From assembly GCA_003290165.1 (NCBI GenBank), contig QNQO01000533.1, forward strand, positions 620,001 through 684,000: a stretch of 64,000 nt of DNA, given 5' to 3'. The translations under genes and the position numbers were made by a program. Position 1 is the first letter of the stretch. Each line of letters begins with the position of its first letter. The notes under the pieces are model-generated. The model was not told the DNA's origin, ran no database searches, and saw only the letters and a list, made by a program, of their open reading frames with translations. Source of the stretch: Berberis thunbergii. Lineage: Eukaryota > Streptophyta > Magnoliopsida > Ranunculales > Berberidaceae. This document shows, piece after piece, positions 11,061 through 23,374 of the stretch.

Positions 11061-11753
11061 AACTGGCTTCTTCCCCTTAGGCAAATCAACTATCTCCCAT
11101 GTCATGTTGTTCTCCAAAGCCTCCATTTCCACCTGCATAGCTTGTCTTCAATTCTCATTAGATAACGCCTCAGATAAGGCTGTTGGAGTTGGGGTGGTAT
11201 TAAGACTCACAAGAAAGCTTTTATGCGATGTTGAAAACTTATCAAAGGCTACAAAATTAGAAATGGAATAAAGGGATTTTTAGGTGCATTCACAGGTCCC
11301 TTTTCTAAGAGGAAGGAGTTACCTCAGTGCCAGTATTAGGAGCTGATGATGGAGTATGTTGTGGTACAGATGATGACTTTTTTTGTCTTGAGTACACCTG
11401 TGAGAACCTTTTAGTATCACGCCCTAAAATACTGAAGTTTTATGTTGATTTAGTGACTTGAGGTGTAGGTTATTTTGTGACTAGTTAGGTTTAGGGTTGG
11501 TTTCAGGACTAGGACTAGTATACAGTGTTTCACGTTCAGTAATTGATGATGGAACTGAGGAAGGTAGGTGTAAAGGGTTGAAGTCTAAGGAAACATCAAG
11601 CTTATCTTCCAATAAACTCTCCCCCTGAGAATAAGGCTTGGTGTAAACTGGTTGGTTTCATGAAAGGTAACATCAGTTGAAGGTGGATGGTAACATTTGT
11701 AACCTTTTTGTGAGATGAATATCAAACAAAAATGCACTTAATGGCTTTAGGAT
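11061..11753 (-). pseudogene. copia 1 integrase-RT linker, degenerate
   Basis: This stretch lies between the integrase and RT blocks. On the minus strand it corresponds to the poorly conserved linker of copia polyproteins and has no long open frame. I assign it only by position. Confidence 0.5.
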
Positions 11754-12588
11754 CTAACTTACTTCTGAAAGGGCTATGGATGTGAACAAAGGAGGTGCAG
11801 CCGAACACTCTAGGAGATATAAAGCTAAAAGTATTAAAGTTTGGAAAAAATTGTGTGAGAAGAGATATGGCGATTCAAAGTCGAGGACAGGAGTAACCAA
11901 CGTGTTTATGAAATAAATGGAAGTGAGAACAGCCTCCCCCAATAGGATTTTGGAACTGAATTTTGAAACAATAGAGCTCAAATAGTGTCCATTTTTCCTT
12001 TCCATCGACCCATTTGTTAGGGTGTGTGAACACATGAAGACTCGTGAATTATTCATTCTTTTTAGAAAATATGGTGATAAGTTTTTATTAAAATAATCAG
12101 TGGCATTATCGGAACGAAATCTTTTTACTTTCACACCAAATTGATTTTGAACCATTGCATGGAAAATAGGAAACACACTACTCACATCATATTTTTGCTT
12201 TAGAAGATATACCCATGAAACTTGAGTACAATCATTTATAAAGGACTCAAACCATTTTGCACCAAAAGTAATAGGAACTCTAGAGGGACCCCAAATATCA
12301 CTATGAATCAAATGAAAAGGTTTTGAATGTCTTTTATTATTAACTGGAAATGAAACTTGTTTGTGTTTACAAACTAACAAATATCAAGTCCCTTAACAAA
12401 GCTGGAAACATAACTTGTAAAGTCCTAAGAGAAGAATGACCAAAATGATTATGATAAAGCCAGACCCTATCTTTATCGGTGGTTGACTCGGTGAGTAACC
12501 ACTTAGGTAGATTAAACTTGAAGCTACTTGGTTGATAGGTGGCCTCAAGATGATACAAGCCATCTCTTTCCCTAGCACGCCCAATCAT
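11754..12588 (-). pseudogene. copia 1 GAG-pre-integrase and integrase core
   Basis: Two minus frames give LYHNHFGHSSLRTLQ (12367-12588, the GAG-pre-integrase HxxxGH block). The catalytic core (11754-12380) reads PFHLIHSDIWGPSRVPI, WFESFINDCTQVSWVYLLK and VKRFRSDNATDYFN. The first two acidic residues (D in HSDIWG, D in RSDN) of the D-D-35-E triad are present; the E region is altered. The frames overlap by a shift. Integrase would insert the cDNA and make the 5-bp target duplication seen here. Confidence 0.85.
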
Positions 12589-12599
12589 CTTCCCCGAAT

Positions 12600-14145
12600 C
12601 CTAATCCTGAAACACTCGGTAAGAAGGATAAAAAAACCACTTTACAATTCAGGTCATTAGTAAGCCTATGAATGGATAACAGGTATGTAGACAACTTAGG
12701 GACATGTAGGACATCTTTAAGCACAAATGAAAGTCGAATTTAAACATTCCTTATAACAGCAACAGTAGTATATGAACCATCACCTACATATATCTTCCTA
12801 TTACCAAGACACAAATTATAGGTACTAAAAGACGTACAGTGTGTGTTATGTGTTGGTTGCCCCTAACCCAGGAGTTAGAAAAGCTTATCCGAGGCATTAA
12901 ATACTTGAGAATTGGATGACTCACCTGCTTGCACCAAGGAGCAAGTCCCAGCAGCCTTGTCTTGTGTTAGAGAACTCAACAAGCTGCGTAATCTCTCTAT
13001 CTCTTCCTGCTTAAACTCATTAGTCACCTGAGCATTTCCATGAGAGTTCTGGGTCTCTGCAAGATGTGCCTAGTTTGAGTTCATATCATGTCCTCTTTTA
13101 CGATTTCAATCTCGACTGGGTGGTTTTCCATATAACTTCCAGCAAGTGTCCTTTGTATGCGTGGGCTTCTTGCAGTAGGTACACCACAAATGCTCTTTGT
13201 TTGAGTTCCTTGGCTGCCTAATTTCTTGAAATTAGGCTGTGCAATTTGATCGCATGCTTCAGCGTTCTGTCTCCATCAGAAAGCATTAGATGAATCCCTC
13301 AGATGGCAGCGGGCTTCAAGCATCACCCCTCGTCTTGCGCTCTTTCAGTTCTAACCATAGAAATAGTTTCATTTAAAAGATGGCATCTCCTCTTTCCCAG
13401 GGATCGTGCACCCTGACCTGCGGCAAATTCAGCATTTATGCCCTGCCTAAAAAATCATAGACTCGATCTTTCTCTTTGAATTTTTTCAGGGCAGCTGCAT
13501 CTCACCACATTTTATCTCAATGCACCTGTAATGGTTCTCATTTCCTGCCACAGATTTTTCAGCAAGTTTGCATACTCAGTACATTTATTACCTTGTCTTG
13601 CAGGCTGATTGTTTAACATCATACACTTGTGCTGCATCGTTCACTATTTGAATAAGTTTGCTAGACATTACTCCCAAATATCGCTGTTATAGGAATAGAC
13701 GTACGAGTATCACTGTATCTCTGGGCTCCATTGAATTACCCATAGCCAAGGACTCACCATAGTAGTCCCTCATCTCAGGCCTTTAAAGCCAGTTTCATCC
13801 TTCTGAGGACCAGTTCCTAGCAATAGTAGCTCAACTTCTCTTTTCCTTTGACAAAAGTGCTAACAAGTTGTGACCACTTCTAATAGTTCTTCCCTGTTAA
13901 TCTATAAGCTGTTGGATATTTTGCAGCTCATTGAACTCTAACTGATTGGAGCAGATTCCAGTCTGAGTTTTTATTTTTCTCTCTTTTCCTGGCATTGTGT
14001 CAGTAAATTAAGAAGATAGAAAAAAATCAGAACAACAGGGAGAACAAGACATAATATTTGAAGCAATGAAGGCTTCAATCGAAAAATACAACACTATATG
14101 CATGTGACCCACTATAAAGCTTGTAAAATAATGAAATTTAAGGGT
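12600..14145 (-). pseudogene. copia 1 gag region, heavily decayed
   Basis: Between the pre-integrase block and the PBS, the expected gag position, no open frame of useful length remains. Short gag-like pieces can be guessed on the minus strand, including a zinc-knuckle-like area near 13130-13200. The call rests mainly on position. Confidence 0.55.
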
Positions 14146-14157
14146 GCTCTGATACCA
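14146..14157 (-). other. primer binding site of copia 1
   Basis: GCTCTGATACCA on the plus strand is the reverse complement of TGGTATCAGAGC, the initiator Met-tRNA primer site, directly next to the 5' LTR. Confidence 0.92.
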
Positions 14158-14356
14158 TGTTAATGAATTTAAGGCTTTGAAAGAAGAAAGATCTTTGTAT
14201 TTTGATTTCTAAGTTCTTGCTTATTACACAACTAGTAATGTTTCTACTTATAGATGTACCAAAGTCATTGAAAATAAGATGTAGTAAATGAGTTAGTGGG
14301 TAACTAGTAGGTGGCTGGTAGAATCTGCTGCATCATTAAAGTCAACAATTCCAACA
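14158..14356 (-). repeat. 5' LTR of copia 1
   Basis: It starts TGTTAATGAATTTAAGG and ends CAACAATTCCAACA. It matches the left LTR throughout except for the expansion in that copy. Confidence 0.92.
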
Positions 14357-14361
14357 GATTT

Positions 14362-15176
14362 ATTATAAATAGTAAATCCAGAATAAGAAAACCACAAAAT
14401 CTGCATTTTCAACGAACAAAAAAAATATAAATCTCATATGTCATCTTCCAACATCATCAATTTTGGAATCATTTGAAACTCTCCTAACATGGTTCGTCTA
14501 ATCCACACCCATCCAATGTCACTGGTAAAGTTAGTTCCTTTTAAGCAATAGATACTTTCTTGTAATTGTGATAGATTTCTTTGATTCGTCAATAGTTTTG
14601 TACAATTTGCTCATAGTTATCAACAATTGTTAGGAAGACACTTCACAAATTGACGCCTCCCACCTAGGGTAACTAGGATTGTAGGGTGAGCTTTCGAACC
14701 ATGAGCTGGGCCGTACGACCCTGAGCATGGTGTGTTTGCAACAAAGATTGTGAATCTGAGCGTCCATAAAAAGAATGGAGAGTAAGAAATAAGATGTCTA
14801 CTTTTTGTTTTTTGTTTTTTGTTTTTTGTTTTTTTTGTTTGAAAGAATAAGAAGGAACAAGAAAGTGAGGCGACAGCTTTGTTGTCTTTTCCCCCCAAAA
14901 AAATGGAGTCCCTTTGTTTTTAAGCTAACAATGAAATCCTATTAATAAAATATAGAGTCCTTGTTTAAGTTAGTGATACCCTTTTCTTTGTAACAAACCT
15001 ATTTAGTTAATGAGTAGTTGAGTATTTTACTTTAAATGGAATTCTCTCATAATAGAAATCCTTGATTGTGTGGGTATCTTTCTGGAAAACAAAAAGTTTC
15101 CTAGTCTTTTTGAAATCAAAAGTATTTCTCTATTAGTTAACATCTAAAAGACATTGTATAATTTTGTATTGAACCA

Positions 15177-15215
<39 letters not shown>

Positions 15216-16308
15216 CAAACTACAATCCGAACCGAGTATACCCCTTACCCGTACCACATACCAAAACAACCCCTAAACCTGCAAGTTTCCTACTTTTCAT
15301 TTTCACCACTGATCCTCTGACTAATGCATTTAGCAGTTAATTGAAGGGGAAACAAGGATGCATAGAATAGTTATACTATTGGTTAGTAAAGTCAATACCA
15401 CCAATACTACTCACTACCTTTTTTTCCAGCCTGATTTTAAGAGTGGAAACCACACTAATTGGCGTAAGAATTAGCTTTCAAATTTTGAACATGTTCTACT
15501 TAATCATCACAGAAAGAAAAGTTGTGTTTTGCATATTGAGTAAACTCACACCAATCATAAAACCAAAACAGAGATCCACACAGACAGCATTGGAAATCAA
15601 TCTACAAATGGCCTCCCACACGAGCTCAATTTCCAATGATTGGGAAGCAAATTGTCTCAAATCACTACCCATTTCCTCCGTATCTGACCAAAGCTCATCC
15701 TTTCCAAGCGAGTCAAGAAACTTCCCATTCTATATGATTATAAGCCATTTCAAAGGCGATCTTGCAGAGCAAATCTCTTCACAAATTTGAGATTTATTAA
15801 CATCATTAGCAATTAGAACACAATCTTTGATTTTTTATTCTTCACCAATGCCCACTGGAAATAAAAAAAGTTATTTATGATTTCCATTTTCATTATTTTT
15901 TTTACTCTTTTGGTGGTGAAAGAGGTCTCCTTTTATGCATCTTTTGATTCACTAATTTGACATTGAATTGATGAGAAGTGCATTCAATTCAAGAGAATGG
16001 CTTCATCAAAGAATATTTTCTTAGATGTATTTGAACTTTTTTTTCCATTTGGTGCATAACTTCTTAGTGAAACATATTATTCTTGATGTTAGAAGATAAG
16101 CTTGTAAAGGCATCAAAAGTATGTTGACATTATTTTAGGACTTTCAAACTAGAAGTTAGAGTTGTGAGATAAAAGTTGCCGGTGAGACTAACTCTACTGT
16201 ATGTACTAGAGTATTTTCTTGAGCTGACATGTCGATTAGCTTGGGCGCACTAGGGGAGTTGGGCATGGGATTAAAATGACTAAGAAACCATCCACAACGT
16301 TTGAGAGA
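14362..16308. other. spacer between two copia elements
   Basis: No gene recognised. It contains a (TTTTTTG)n-like tract at about 14797-14838 and a run of about 36 A at 15178-15213. Short open frames on both strands show no motif I know. If the RHD3-like exons at 21895 belong to a once intact gene, this DNA would lie in or upstream of it, but I find no RHD3 exon here. Confidence 0.5.
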
Positions 16309-16313
16309 AACCT

Positions 16314-16849
16314 TGTTGCGCCTTATTGCGGAAGCGGGTAGACACCAACAATTGCACACAAGTACCACAAGGATTCAATCAATTAAATAGAGCAACTAGC
16401 AAAGAAAGAGATTAGAGAAAATTAAGAACATACCACAAGAGATACAAGGTTTACGTGGTTCAACAAATTGCCTACGTCCACGGTGAGGTGAGTTCACTAT
16501 ATTCAAGAACAAAGTACAAGAAGATGACAATTCTCAAACAATCTCTCAACAAGAGATGAAACAATTGAAGGAATTATCTTTCTCTACTCCTTGTGCATCA
16601 CAGTTTTTCTACGTGCAATCATCATAATAAAAACACCTATAGTTCCTAGTATATATAGGAACAACAGTTTTTTTGTTTGGCAGCAGTTTCCTGTTTCATA
16701 GTAGTTTCCTATTTCACAACAGTTTCCTGTTTCCTAGAATTTATTTCCTGTTCAAAAAACAATTTCCAGAAGTCCAAATAGTTTCCTGTTTCAAACACGT
16801 TTCCTGAAGTCCAAACAGTTTCATGTTTCAACACGTTTCCTGTTTCACA
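16314..16849 (-). repeat. 3' LTR of copia 2
   Basis: It starts TGTTGCGCCTTATTGCGG and ends GTTTCCTGTTTCACA. A palindromic TATATATA promoter motif lies near 16651-16660. The stretch 16680-16849 is a set of degenerate GTTTCCTGTTTCA repeats, placed in U3 when read on the minus strand. Length is 536 bp against 493 bp in the other LTR. Confidence 0.92.
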
Positions 16850-17286
16850 ATTCTCCACATCGGCGAATTTTATAAGGAAAAAATGAGCCGAAACAAGGCA
16901 TGAGAATAAACTGATCAACACTCCATCATAGCTTTGTCACCTCACGAAACCGCCCGAAGGGCAACGCCCCAAAGGGCCTCATCAACATGAGTCAATGTGG
17001 AGTAAGTCCAAACAATGTTGGAACTTAACTCCAGGAACAACCTTTGTCAACATATCAGCAGTGTTGTCTTTTGTGTGTACTTTCACCAAAGACACATCAC
17101 CATCCTCAATTACATCTCGAACAAAGTGATATCGGACGTCAATATGCTTAGTCTTGCGTGATGAACCTGATTTTTAGCCCAAGTGGATGACACTCTGACT
17201 GTCACAGAGAACCTCAACACTATCTTGTTCCACTCCCAAGTCATTTAAAAGACCTTGAAGCCACAATGCTTCTTTTACACCTTCTG

Positions 17287-17772
17287 TCAATGCCATATAC
17301 TCTGCCTCTGTAGTAGAGAGGGCCATTGTATCCTGAAGCATGGATCTCCAACTAACCGGAGTACCGTATATCTAAATACGTAACCAGTAGTAGATCTTCG
17401 TCTATCTAGATCACCAGCATAATCAGAATCAACAAACCCACGAACTTGACATGAATTTCCATCGAAGTCCAAACCCACATATAAGGTACCTTTTAAGTAC
17501 CTAAGCATCCATTTCATTTCCTCCCAATGTTTCTTCCCAGGGTTTTCCATATACCTGCTCACAACACTAACAGCCTGTGAAATGTCAGGGCGTGTACACA
17601 CCATAGCATACATTAAACAGCCAACTGCACTAGCATAAGGAACATGCGACAATGTATTCCTTTTCTTCCACTGTGACTGGAGATAACTTTCGAGAAAGTC
17701 TAAAATGTGAAGCCAAAGGAGTAATAACCGGCTTTGCATTTTCCATGCCAAACCGTTATATGACCTTCTCAA
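17287..17772 (-). pseudogene. copia 2 RNase H start and RT connection
   Basis: The minus frame reads YASAVGCLMYAMVCTRPDIS, then VVSRYMENPGKKHWEEMKW, RYLKGTLYVGLDFDG and FVDSDYAGDLDRRRSTTGYV, the classical copia RT-RNase H connection. The frame then departs from the family after about residue 135, and the remaining RNase H lies in other frames to the left (17040-17300). Confidence 0.88.
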
Positions 17773-17895
17773 GGTACCCTTCTGTGAAAGAAATAATTTT
17801 TATTCTCCTTTCTCTTCTTATTCCATACCAAGTATTTTCCTTGCAGCACCCATATCCTTCATCTCAACTCAGAAGCAAGTTGAGACTTCAATTAT

Positions 17896-18413
17896 TTATC
17901 TCCACCATACTCTTACAGGCAATGAGCATATCGTCAACATAGAGCAAAAGATAAATAAAATCACCATACAAAGTTTTTTCCTGTTTACACAACAATCATA
18001 CTTACTTCGTGTGAACCCATGTTTCAACATAAAAGTGTCAAACCGTTTGTACCACTGCCTAGGTGACTGTTTTAACCCATAAAGTGATTTCCTCAAACGA
18101 CAAACATGGTCTTCTTTTCCACACCTTAAAACTTCCGGCTGATGCATATAAATTCTCCTCTAAGTCTCATGCAAGAAAGTTGTTTCACATCAGTGTTCAA
18201 GCCAAGGTCACCATGAGCTACCAAGCTCAACAACACACATATAGAAGTGTGTTTTACCACAGGCGAAAATATCTCATTGTAGTCAACGTCTTCCCTCTGA
18301 GCAAAACCCTTAGCTACTAATCTTGCCTTGAACTGAGTACCAGACTCTAGAGTAGTCTGTTTCTTCTTAAACACCCACTTGCAGCAATTGCTTCCTTCCA
18401 TTAGGCACGACAC
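17896..18413 (-). pseudogene. copia 2 reverse transcriptase (broken)
   Basis: Minus frames give FKARLVAKGFAQREDVDYNE, FSPVVKHTSI and LNTDVKQ (18126-18413), then CRLRKSLYGLKQSPRQWYKR and the FMLKHGFTRSKYDCCV block (17896-18147). The YVDDML box is present at about 17930-17950 only after a frameshift. The two halves overlap in different frames, so pol was disabled by at least two indels. Confidence 0.88.
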
Positions 18414-18899
18414 TAGATCCCAAGTATGGTCTTCTGGAGAGACTCCATCTCACCCTGCATAACTACTAACCAACTATGACTATCTGAATGACGAGCAGCT
18501 TGCTTGTAAGTAGTTGGCTCATCATCTTCCACGGAGAGTGCATATGCAACCAAATCAACTGTATTCAACTGACCATAGTGCTTCAACGGTTCCTCAAAGC
18601 CAAATTTTGAACTTGCTTAACCGATCGTTTTGACCTAGTTAAGGCAAAGGTTGCTACTGGGATTGATTATCTTCAACTGGTTGTTGTTCCTCATGGTCTT
18701 CAGGCTCATAATTCAGATCATGTGTGCCTGCTTCAACTACTTGTTCATCTGCTGCATCCCAAGACGCTTTAGCTTCCACTTTCTGAGTGTTATTAGATTC
18801 ACCACCACTATCAACCAACTCCTTAGCTTTAGTACAAGCTAACAAGGAATTTCATCAAATTAACATCTCGACTTATCACAAATTTATTATTTTCTAAAC

Positions 18900-19690
18900 A
18901 CCATAGACGATAACCTTCACGCCTTTTGCATACTCCAAGAAAATGGCCTTCTTAGCCTAGCATCAAGTTTATTTTCTTTCACATGGTAGTAGGCAATACA
19001 ACCGAAAACTTTCAGTACACTGTAATCAGCATGTTCACCTGACCACACCTCATAAGGTGTTTTTGCAGTCTAATGTAGAATGTGGCGATCTATTAATCAA
19101 GAAACACGCGGTGGCTATTGATTCAGCCCACCATTCTCTACCACGACAAGCATTGGAGCGCATACAACTAGCTCTTTCAAGCATAGTACGGTTCAATCTT
19201 CAGCAACTCCATTTTGTTGTGGCGTGTTTCTAACAGTCCAATGTCAAACAATTCCTTCCTGATCACAAAACTGTTTGAAAGTACCCTCAGTATACTCGGT
19301 ACCATTATCAGACCACAAAGTCTTCACCTTTCTTCCAGTTCTATTCTCAACCATTGTTCTCCACCTTTTAAATGTCTCAAATACTTCATTCTTGGACTTC
19401 AAAAAATATACCATGTGTAACGGAATAATCATCAATAAAGGAGACAAAGTACCTGGAACCTCCCTTAGAGGCGACCTTCGCTGGTCCCACACATCTGTAT
19501 GCACATAGTCTAGAATACATCTGCTCCTGTGCTTGCTTGTACTGAATTTTACCTTGCATTATTTTCCATATACACAATGCTCGCAAAACTCCATAGTCGG
19601 TTTCTGCATACCCTTCAGTAACCCTTGCTTGCTCAGTAGAGACAATCATTTTTCTGTCATATGCCCAAGTCGCATGTGCCATAACCTAGT
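18900..19690 (-). pseudogene. copia 2 integrase (broken)
   Basis: Minus frames contain GSRYFVSFIDDYS and the surrounding HTDVWGPAKVASKGG block in two frames (19244-19682). NRTGRKVKTLWSDNGTEYTE follows, then a stretch ending near 18950 with the NGVAERMNRT-type region decayed. The acidic residues of HTDVWG and SDNG are visible. Frames alternate within about 60 bp near 19470. Confidence 0.85.
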
Positions 19691-19742
19691 GCTTTCGATG
19701 AAGAAGTTCTCACTGCCACATTTCTGTTACCGTGTTACCCAT

Positions 19743-20057
19743 CTAGGTGTACAAGTTACCTTGTTTGATCCCTTTCATGACAACCAAAGACCCACGGACA
19801 ACCTTTAAAACTCCACCTACCGCTGTAAACTTACAACCATTGGAGTCTAAAACACCAAGTGAGATAAGGTTCTTTTTCAAGGCTGGGACATGCCTCACAT
19901 CAGTTAAGGTTCTCACAACACCATCATACATCTTAATCCTCATTGTTCCAATTCCAACTGTTTTACAAGCGTAATCATTACCCATCAGAACAGTACCACC
20001 ATCAATGTGCTCATAGGTAGTGAACCAATCCCTGTTGGGCACATATGGTAAGAACAC
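19743..20057 (-). pseudogene. copia 2 protease to pre-integrase segment
   Basis: A minus frame holds [20 protein letters not shown], then [14 protein letters not shown] and [18 protein letters not shown], the conserved stretch after the copia protease active site. It is out of frame with gag-protease by one base: the junction CP-NRDW lies near 20033-20040, where one nucleotide appears to be missing. Confidence 0.88.
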
Positions 20058-20968
20058 CCAGAGTCAAGGAGCCATCTCCCAGAGATTTTTGTGTTTTCAC
20101 CCACAAATGAATAACATTCTTCATCCTTTTCCATACTAGATGCATAACTTGCTTCACTAGTATCACCCTTATCTTGCTTTTTCTTGCCCTTCCAACTGTT
20201 ATCATGATTACTCTTACCTTGATTTGGACAATTTTTCCTAATATGCCCCCACTCTCTACATTTGTGACATTGTGGACCTCTAGACTTTGATCTAGATTTT
20301 CCACTATTTGAAGATGATTTCACTTGAGACCTTCCTCTAACAACCAACCCTTCAGCTTGATCTTTCCCATTACCATTTGATGAAGTTTTCTTCCGAATCT
20401 CATTGGACAAGAGTGCACCGGTAGTTTCATCAAATGTAAGTTCATCTTTCCCAAACAAAATTGTTTGTACAAGATTTTCATATGACTGCGGCAAGGAGTA
20501 AAGCAATATAATTGCTTGGTCTTCATCCTCAATCTTCACATCCACATCTCTCAAATTTGAGATAATCCGTGTAAACTTGGCGATATGATCACCAATTGGA
20601 GTGCCCTCATCCATTGCTAGTCTGTACAATTGGGTTTTCAAGTATAACCTGTTTGATAATGTCTTAGTCATAAACTGTGACTCAAGCTTCAACCAAACAT
20701 CAGCTGCCGTAGTCTCTTCATTAACTAAAAAAACTATGTCTCTATCCAGACACAAGCAAATAGCAGCACGCGCCTCCAAATCCAATTCTTCCCATTCATC
20801 ATCTGACATGGTTTCAGCCTTTTTATCCTTCCCTAGTAATGCCTTGTGTAATTTCTGAGAAATAAGCAAATTCCTCATTTGTATTCTCCAATATCCGAAA
20901 TCGTTCTTACCATTAAATTTCTCGATTTCATACTTCCCCACATGTGCCTTGCTCACCTTGGATGCCAT
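20028..20968 (-). CDS. copia 2 gag-protease N-terminal frame (open)
   Basis: Open minus frame of roughly 310 codons; I choose the ATG at 20968 ([18 protein letters not shown]) because the upstream start is TTG. The gag capsid-like region is at residues 1-200 ([30 protein letters not shown]), a basic stretch follows, and the CCHC zinc knuckle is [15 protein letters not shown] at about residue 240. The protease motif [13 protein letters not shown] ends the good part, then a 1-nt loss shifts the frame. It could still make Gag protein, so this copy might supply particles in trans; that is inference. Confidence 0.85.
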
Positions 20969-21115
20969 TGCAAACAAAACCTGTGACTTTCTAGACAAGA
21001 AGCTTCACTAAGGTTTTTTTTTTTTTTTTTCAAACAACTTGTGCACAAACAAATCCTAGCACTTTTGAATCTTCACAATCTTGAGTAGAACAATTCAAGA
21101 TCAATTTCCCTTAGT

Positions 21116-21127
21116 GCTCTGATACCA
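21116..21127 (-). other. primer binding site of copia 2
   Basis: GCTCTGATACCA, the complement of the initiator Met-tRNA primer site, two bases from the 5' LTR. Confidence 0.9.
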
Positions 21128-21129
21128 AT

Positions 21130-21622
21130 TGTTGCGCCTTATTGCGGAAGCGGGTAGACACCAACAATTGCACACAAGTACCACAAGGATCCAATCAATT
21201 AAATAGAGCAACTAGCAATGAAAGAAATTAGAGAAAATTAAGAACATACCACAAGAGACACAAGGTTTACGTGGTTCAGCAATTGCCTACGTCCACAGTG
21301 AGGTGATTCCACTATATTCAAGAACAAGGTACAAGAAGATGACAATTCTCACACAATCTCTCAACAAGAGATGAAACAATTCAAGGAATTATCTTTCTCT
21401 ACTCCCTGTGCATCACAGTTTTTCTACGTGCAATCATCATAATAAAAACACCTATAGTTCCTAGTATATATAGGACAACAGTTTTCTGTTTGGCAGCAGT
21501 TTCCTGTTTCACAGTAGTTTCCTGTTTCACAACATTTCTGTTTCCTAGAATTTATTTCCTGTTCAAAAAACAATTTCAGAAGTCCAAACAGTTTCCTATT
21601 TCAAACAGTTTCCTGTTTCACA
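21130..21622 (-). repeat. 5' LTR of copia 2
   Basis: It starts TGTTGCGCCTTATTGCGG and ends GTTTCCTGTTTCACA. It is near-identical to the other LTR over the R/U5 part; the U3 repeat block is shorter. The same TATATATA motif lies near 21466-21475. Confidence 0.92.
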
Positions 21623-22793
21623 AACCTTCAAGTAACTTATGAAAAACAACCCAAAAATCTCCCTAAATTCAGAACTTCTCAAAATGCAAGCTACTAAGCC
21701 CTTGCTTGTACTTTGTTCACCCATGCAAAATTGAAAACAGATAACCTTTCTGACTGTAGTTTCACAAGATTCTACCTGTATCATATGTCATTTGTTCGCT
21801 GGATTAAGTTGGAAACAAATTTACCAACAGTTTGTGGAGTAATCACTGTTCTTTTATATATCAGTGTTGTGTAAAATGATCTTTTTTTCTGCAGGAGGCC
21901 CACAAACGAAATAACAACTGGCTACCTCCGTGGGCTATTCTGGCAATGATTCTCCTCGGTTTTAATGAATTTATGCTCCTTTTGAAGTATATGCTCTACC
22001 CTGTGGATTCTGAACTCTAATTTTCATATATAATCTTTATGACCTTTGTTGAGTTTAAACTGAGCAGCTACTATCATTCAAATCCATTTACTTACTAGTT
22101 ATTCACTGCTTATGATACAGGAATCCTCTTTATCTGACAGTAGGCTTTGTGATTTTCAAAGCACTGTGGGCAGAGCTTGAATTCTCAAGAGAATTCCAAA
22201 ATGGCGAGGTGTGTAATACCTTTTACTTATAAATACTTCCATATTTCTTTCTTGTGAATGTGTTAAACATGTATTGATTTACTATCCACAGTTAATGGGA
22301 ATAAAACTCGACACATGATTTACATTTCTCAGTGTATTATAGAATTATAAAACTGTCTGCTGGACAACATTGATTCCCAGAGAATTAAGGACCAAACTTT
22401 GTGCTTTCACAAAGGACTCACTTATGAAAAACGGATAGTGTTTGTACCCTTTGACAAGGTCTTTATTTGAGAAAAAAAAAAGAAAAGCATATATATCATT
22501 GTTGGATTGGCATGCTTGGATGTTTCCTTAGGTATTTGCTTCATGAGGATACACGTCAGCAAGAATTGGCATGATGCTTACCTTGGAATATTGCGATTTA
22601 GCCATTTTCTGAGCAGAGAAGTTACTTGGAGTTGGATAGAATCAACAAATGAAGAAAGTTCAAAGCGCATCGATAAAAGATGGCCTACAAGACCTAAACC
22701 CATGAGACGAACAATTTGATATTAAAAATTTCTTAACACTCAAATTAACAAGGACAACGAAAAAAGAGAGGGGGATGTTTGGAAGGAAGAGAA

Positions 22794-22984
22794 TCTTCTT
22801 CTGAAACAGACTCTTGTTTGATTACTTTTAATTCTCTATAAATCTTCGATGTCCTTTTTCTTTCTCCTTTGAAAAAGTTTGTTCACATATGCTTCTTCTG
22901 AAACAAAATTCTTGTCTGGTTACTTTTAGTTCTCTTTAAGTCTCTGCTGTCTTTTTTCTTTTCTCCCTTGAAATGTTTGGTTCA
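22794..22984. repeat. tandem duplication of about 93 bp in RHD3-like intron
   Basis: Two neighbouring diverged copies start CTTCTTCTGAAACA (about 22796 and 22889) and continue with matching TTACTTTTA...TCTCT and CTTTTTTC...CCTTTGAAA stretches. Confidence 0.75.
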
Positions 22985-23374
22985 CTATTCGAGAATAGAT
23001 TTTATATGGTGCAGTTATTGACCAAGGACAAATATTGCAACGGCATGCCTACTTGATTAATATTGTTAGGATTGGTTTCTAAATGAGGCTTGGAGTTTAT
23101 TGTGAAGAGATTCACACATGGATTCGAATATAACCCTCTTAGTTCGTTGAGAATATTTTGAATCTTTCTTGTTTGGGGCTCCTCCAATGCTCGAACAGCT
23201 CTATTTTTTATATAAAGCATTTCACCCCAACCTTGGAGCACCACAGGGCCACACCTTAGTTAAGAGTCCTGATACCCCTAGGTAGTTTTTGAAAACTAAC
23301 TTAAACGAAGAGATAAAAAATAAATAGAAATTGGTATAAGAATTCATAAAACCTTAATAATAATTTTTTTGAAA

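Larger units (their letters stand above)
9363..14361 (-). mobile_element. Ty1/copia retrotransposon 1, full length but degenerate
   Basis: The element (9368-14356, 4989 bp) has both LTRs, a PBS and a PPT. It is flanked by a perfect 5-bp duplication GATTT (9363-9367 and 14357-14361). The minus strand carries gag remnants, GAG-pre-integrase, integrase, RT and RNase H in that order, the copia arrangement. Frameshifts and stops break the polyprotein at many points. The small LTRs (about 200 bp) and 5-kb length recall the Ale/Retrofit group, but that is a guess. Confidence 0.92.
16309..21627 (-). mobile_element. Ty1/copia retrotransposon 2 (Tnt1/Tork-like), full length
   Basis: The element (16314-21622, 5309 bp) has two LTRs, a PBS and ordered gag, protease, integrase, RT and RNase H on the minus strand. 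It is flanked by the perfect 5-bp duplication AACCT (16309-16313, 21623-21627). The gag frame is open for about 310 codons, while pol is broken by several frameshifts. Protein wording (gag [18 protein letters not shown]) is typical of the Tnt1/Tork lineage. It is inserted about 270 bp upstream of an RHD3-like exon. Confidence 0.93.

Noticed and set aside
14146..14157. Partial tRNA-Met sequence
   Set aside because: This and the similar sites at 5642, 7835, 21116 and 60523 are retrotransposon primer binding sites next to LTRs, not tRNA genes.
14640..14760. Possible SINE or tRNA (a GGTTCGAAAGC B-box-like word on the minus strand)
   Set aside because: No A-box at the proper distance, no cloverleaf and no clear ends.
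15443..15790. Plus-strand open frame of 115 codons
   Set aside because: No known motif, no neighbouring exon signals, and composition like the AT-rich spacer.
22507..22719. Open frame of 70 codons in the RHD3-like intron
   Set aside because: No motif and no splice context; it is within an intron between two well-supported exons.
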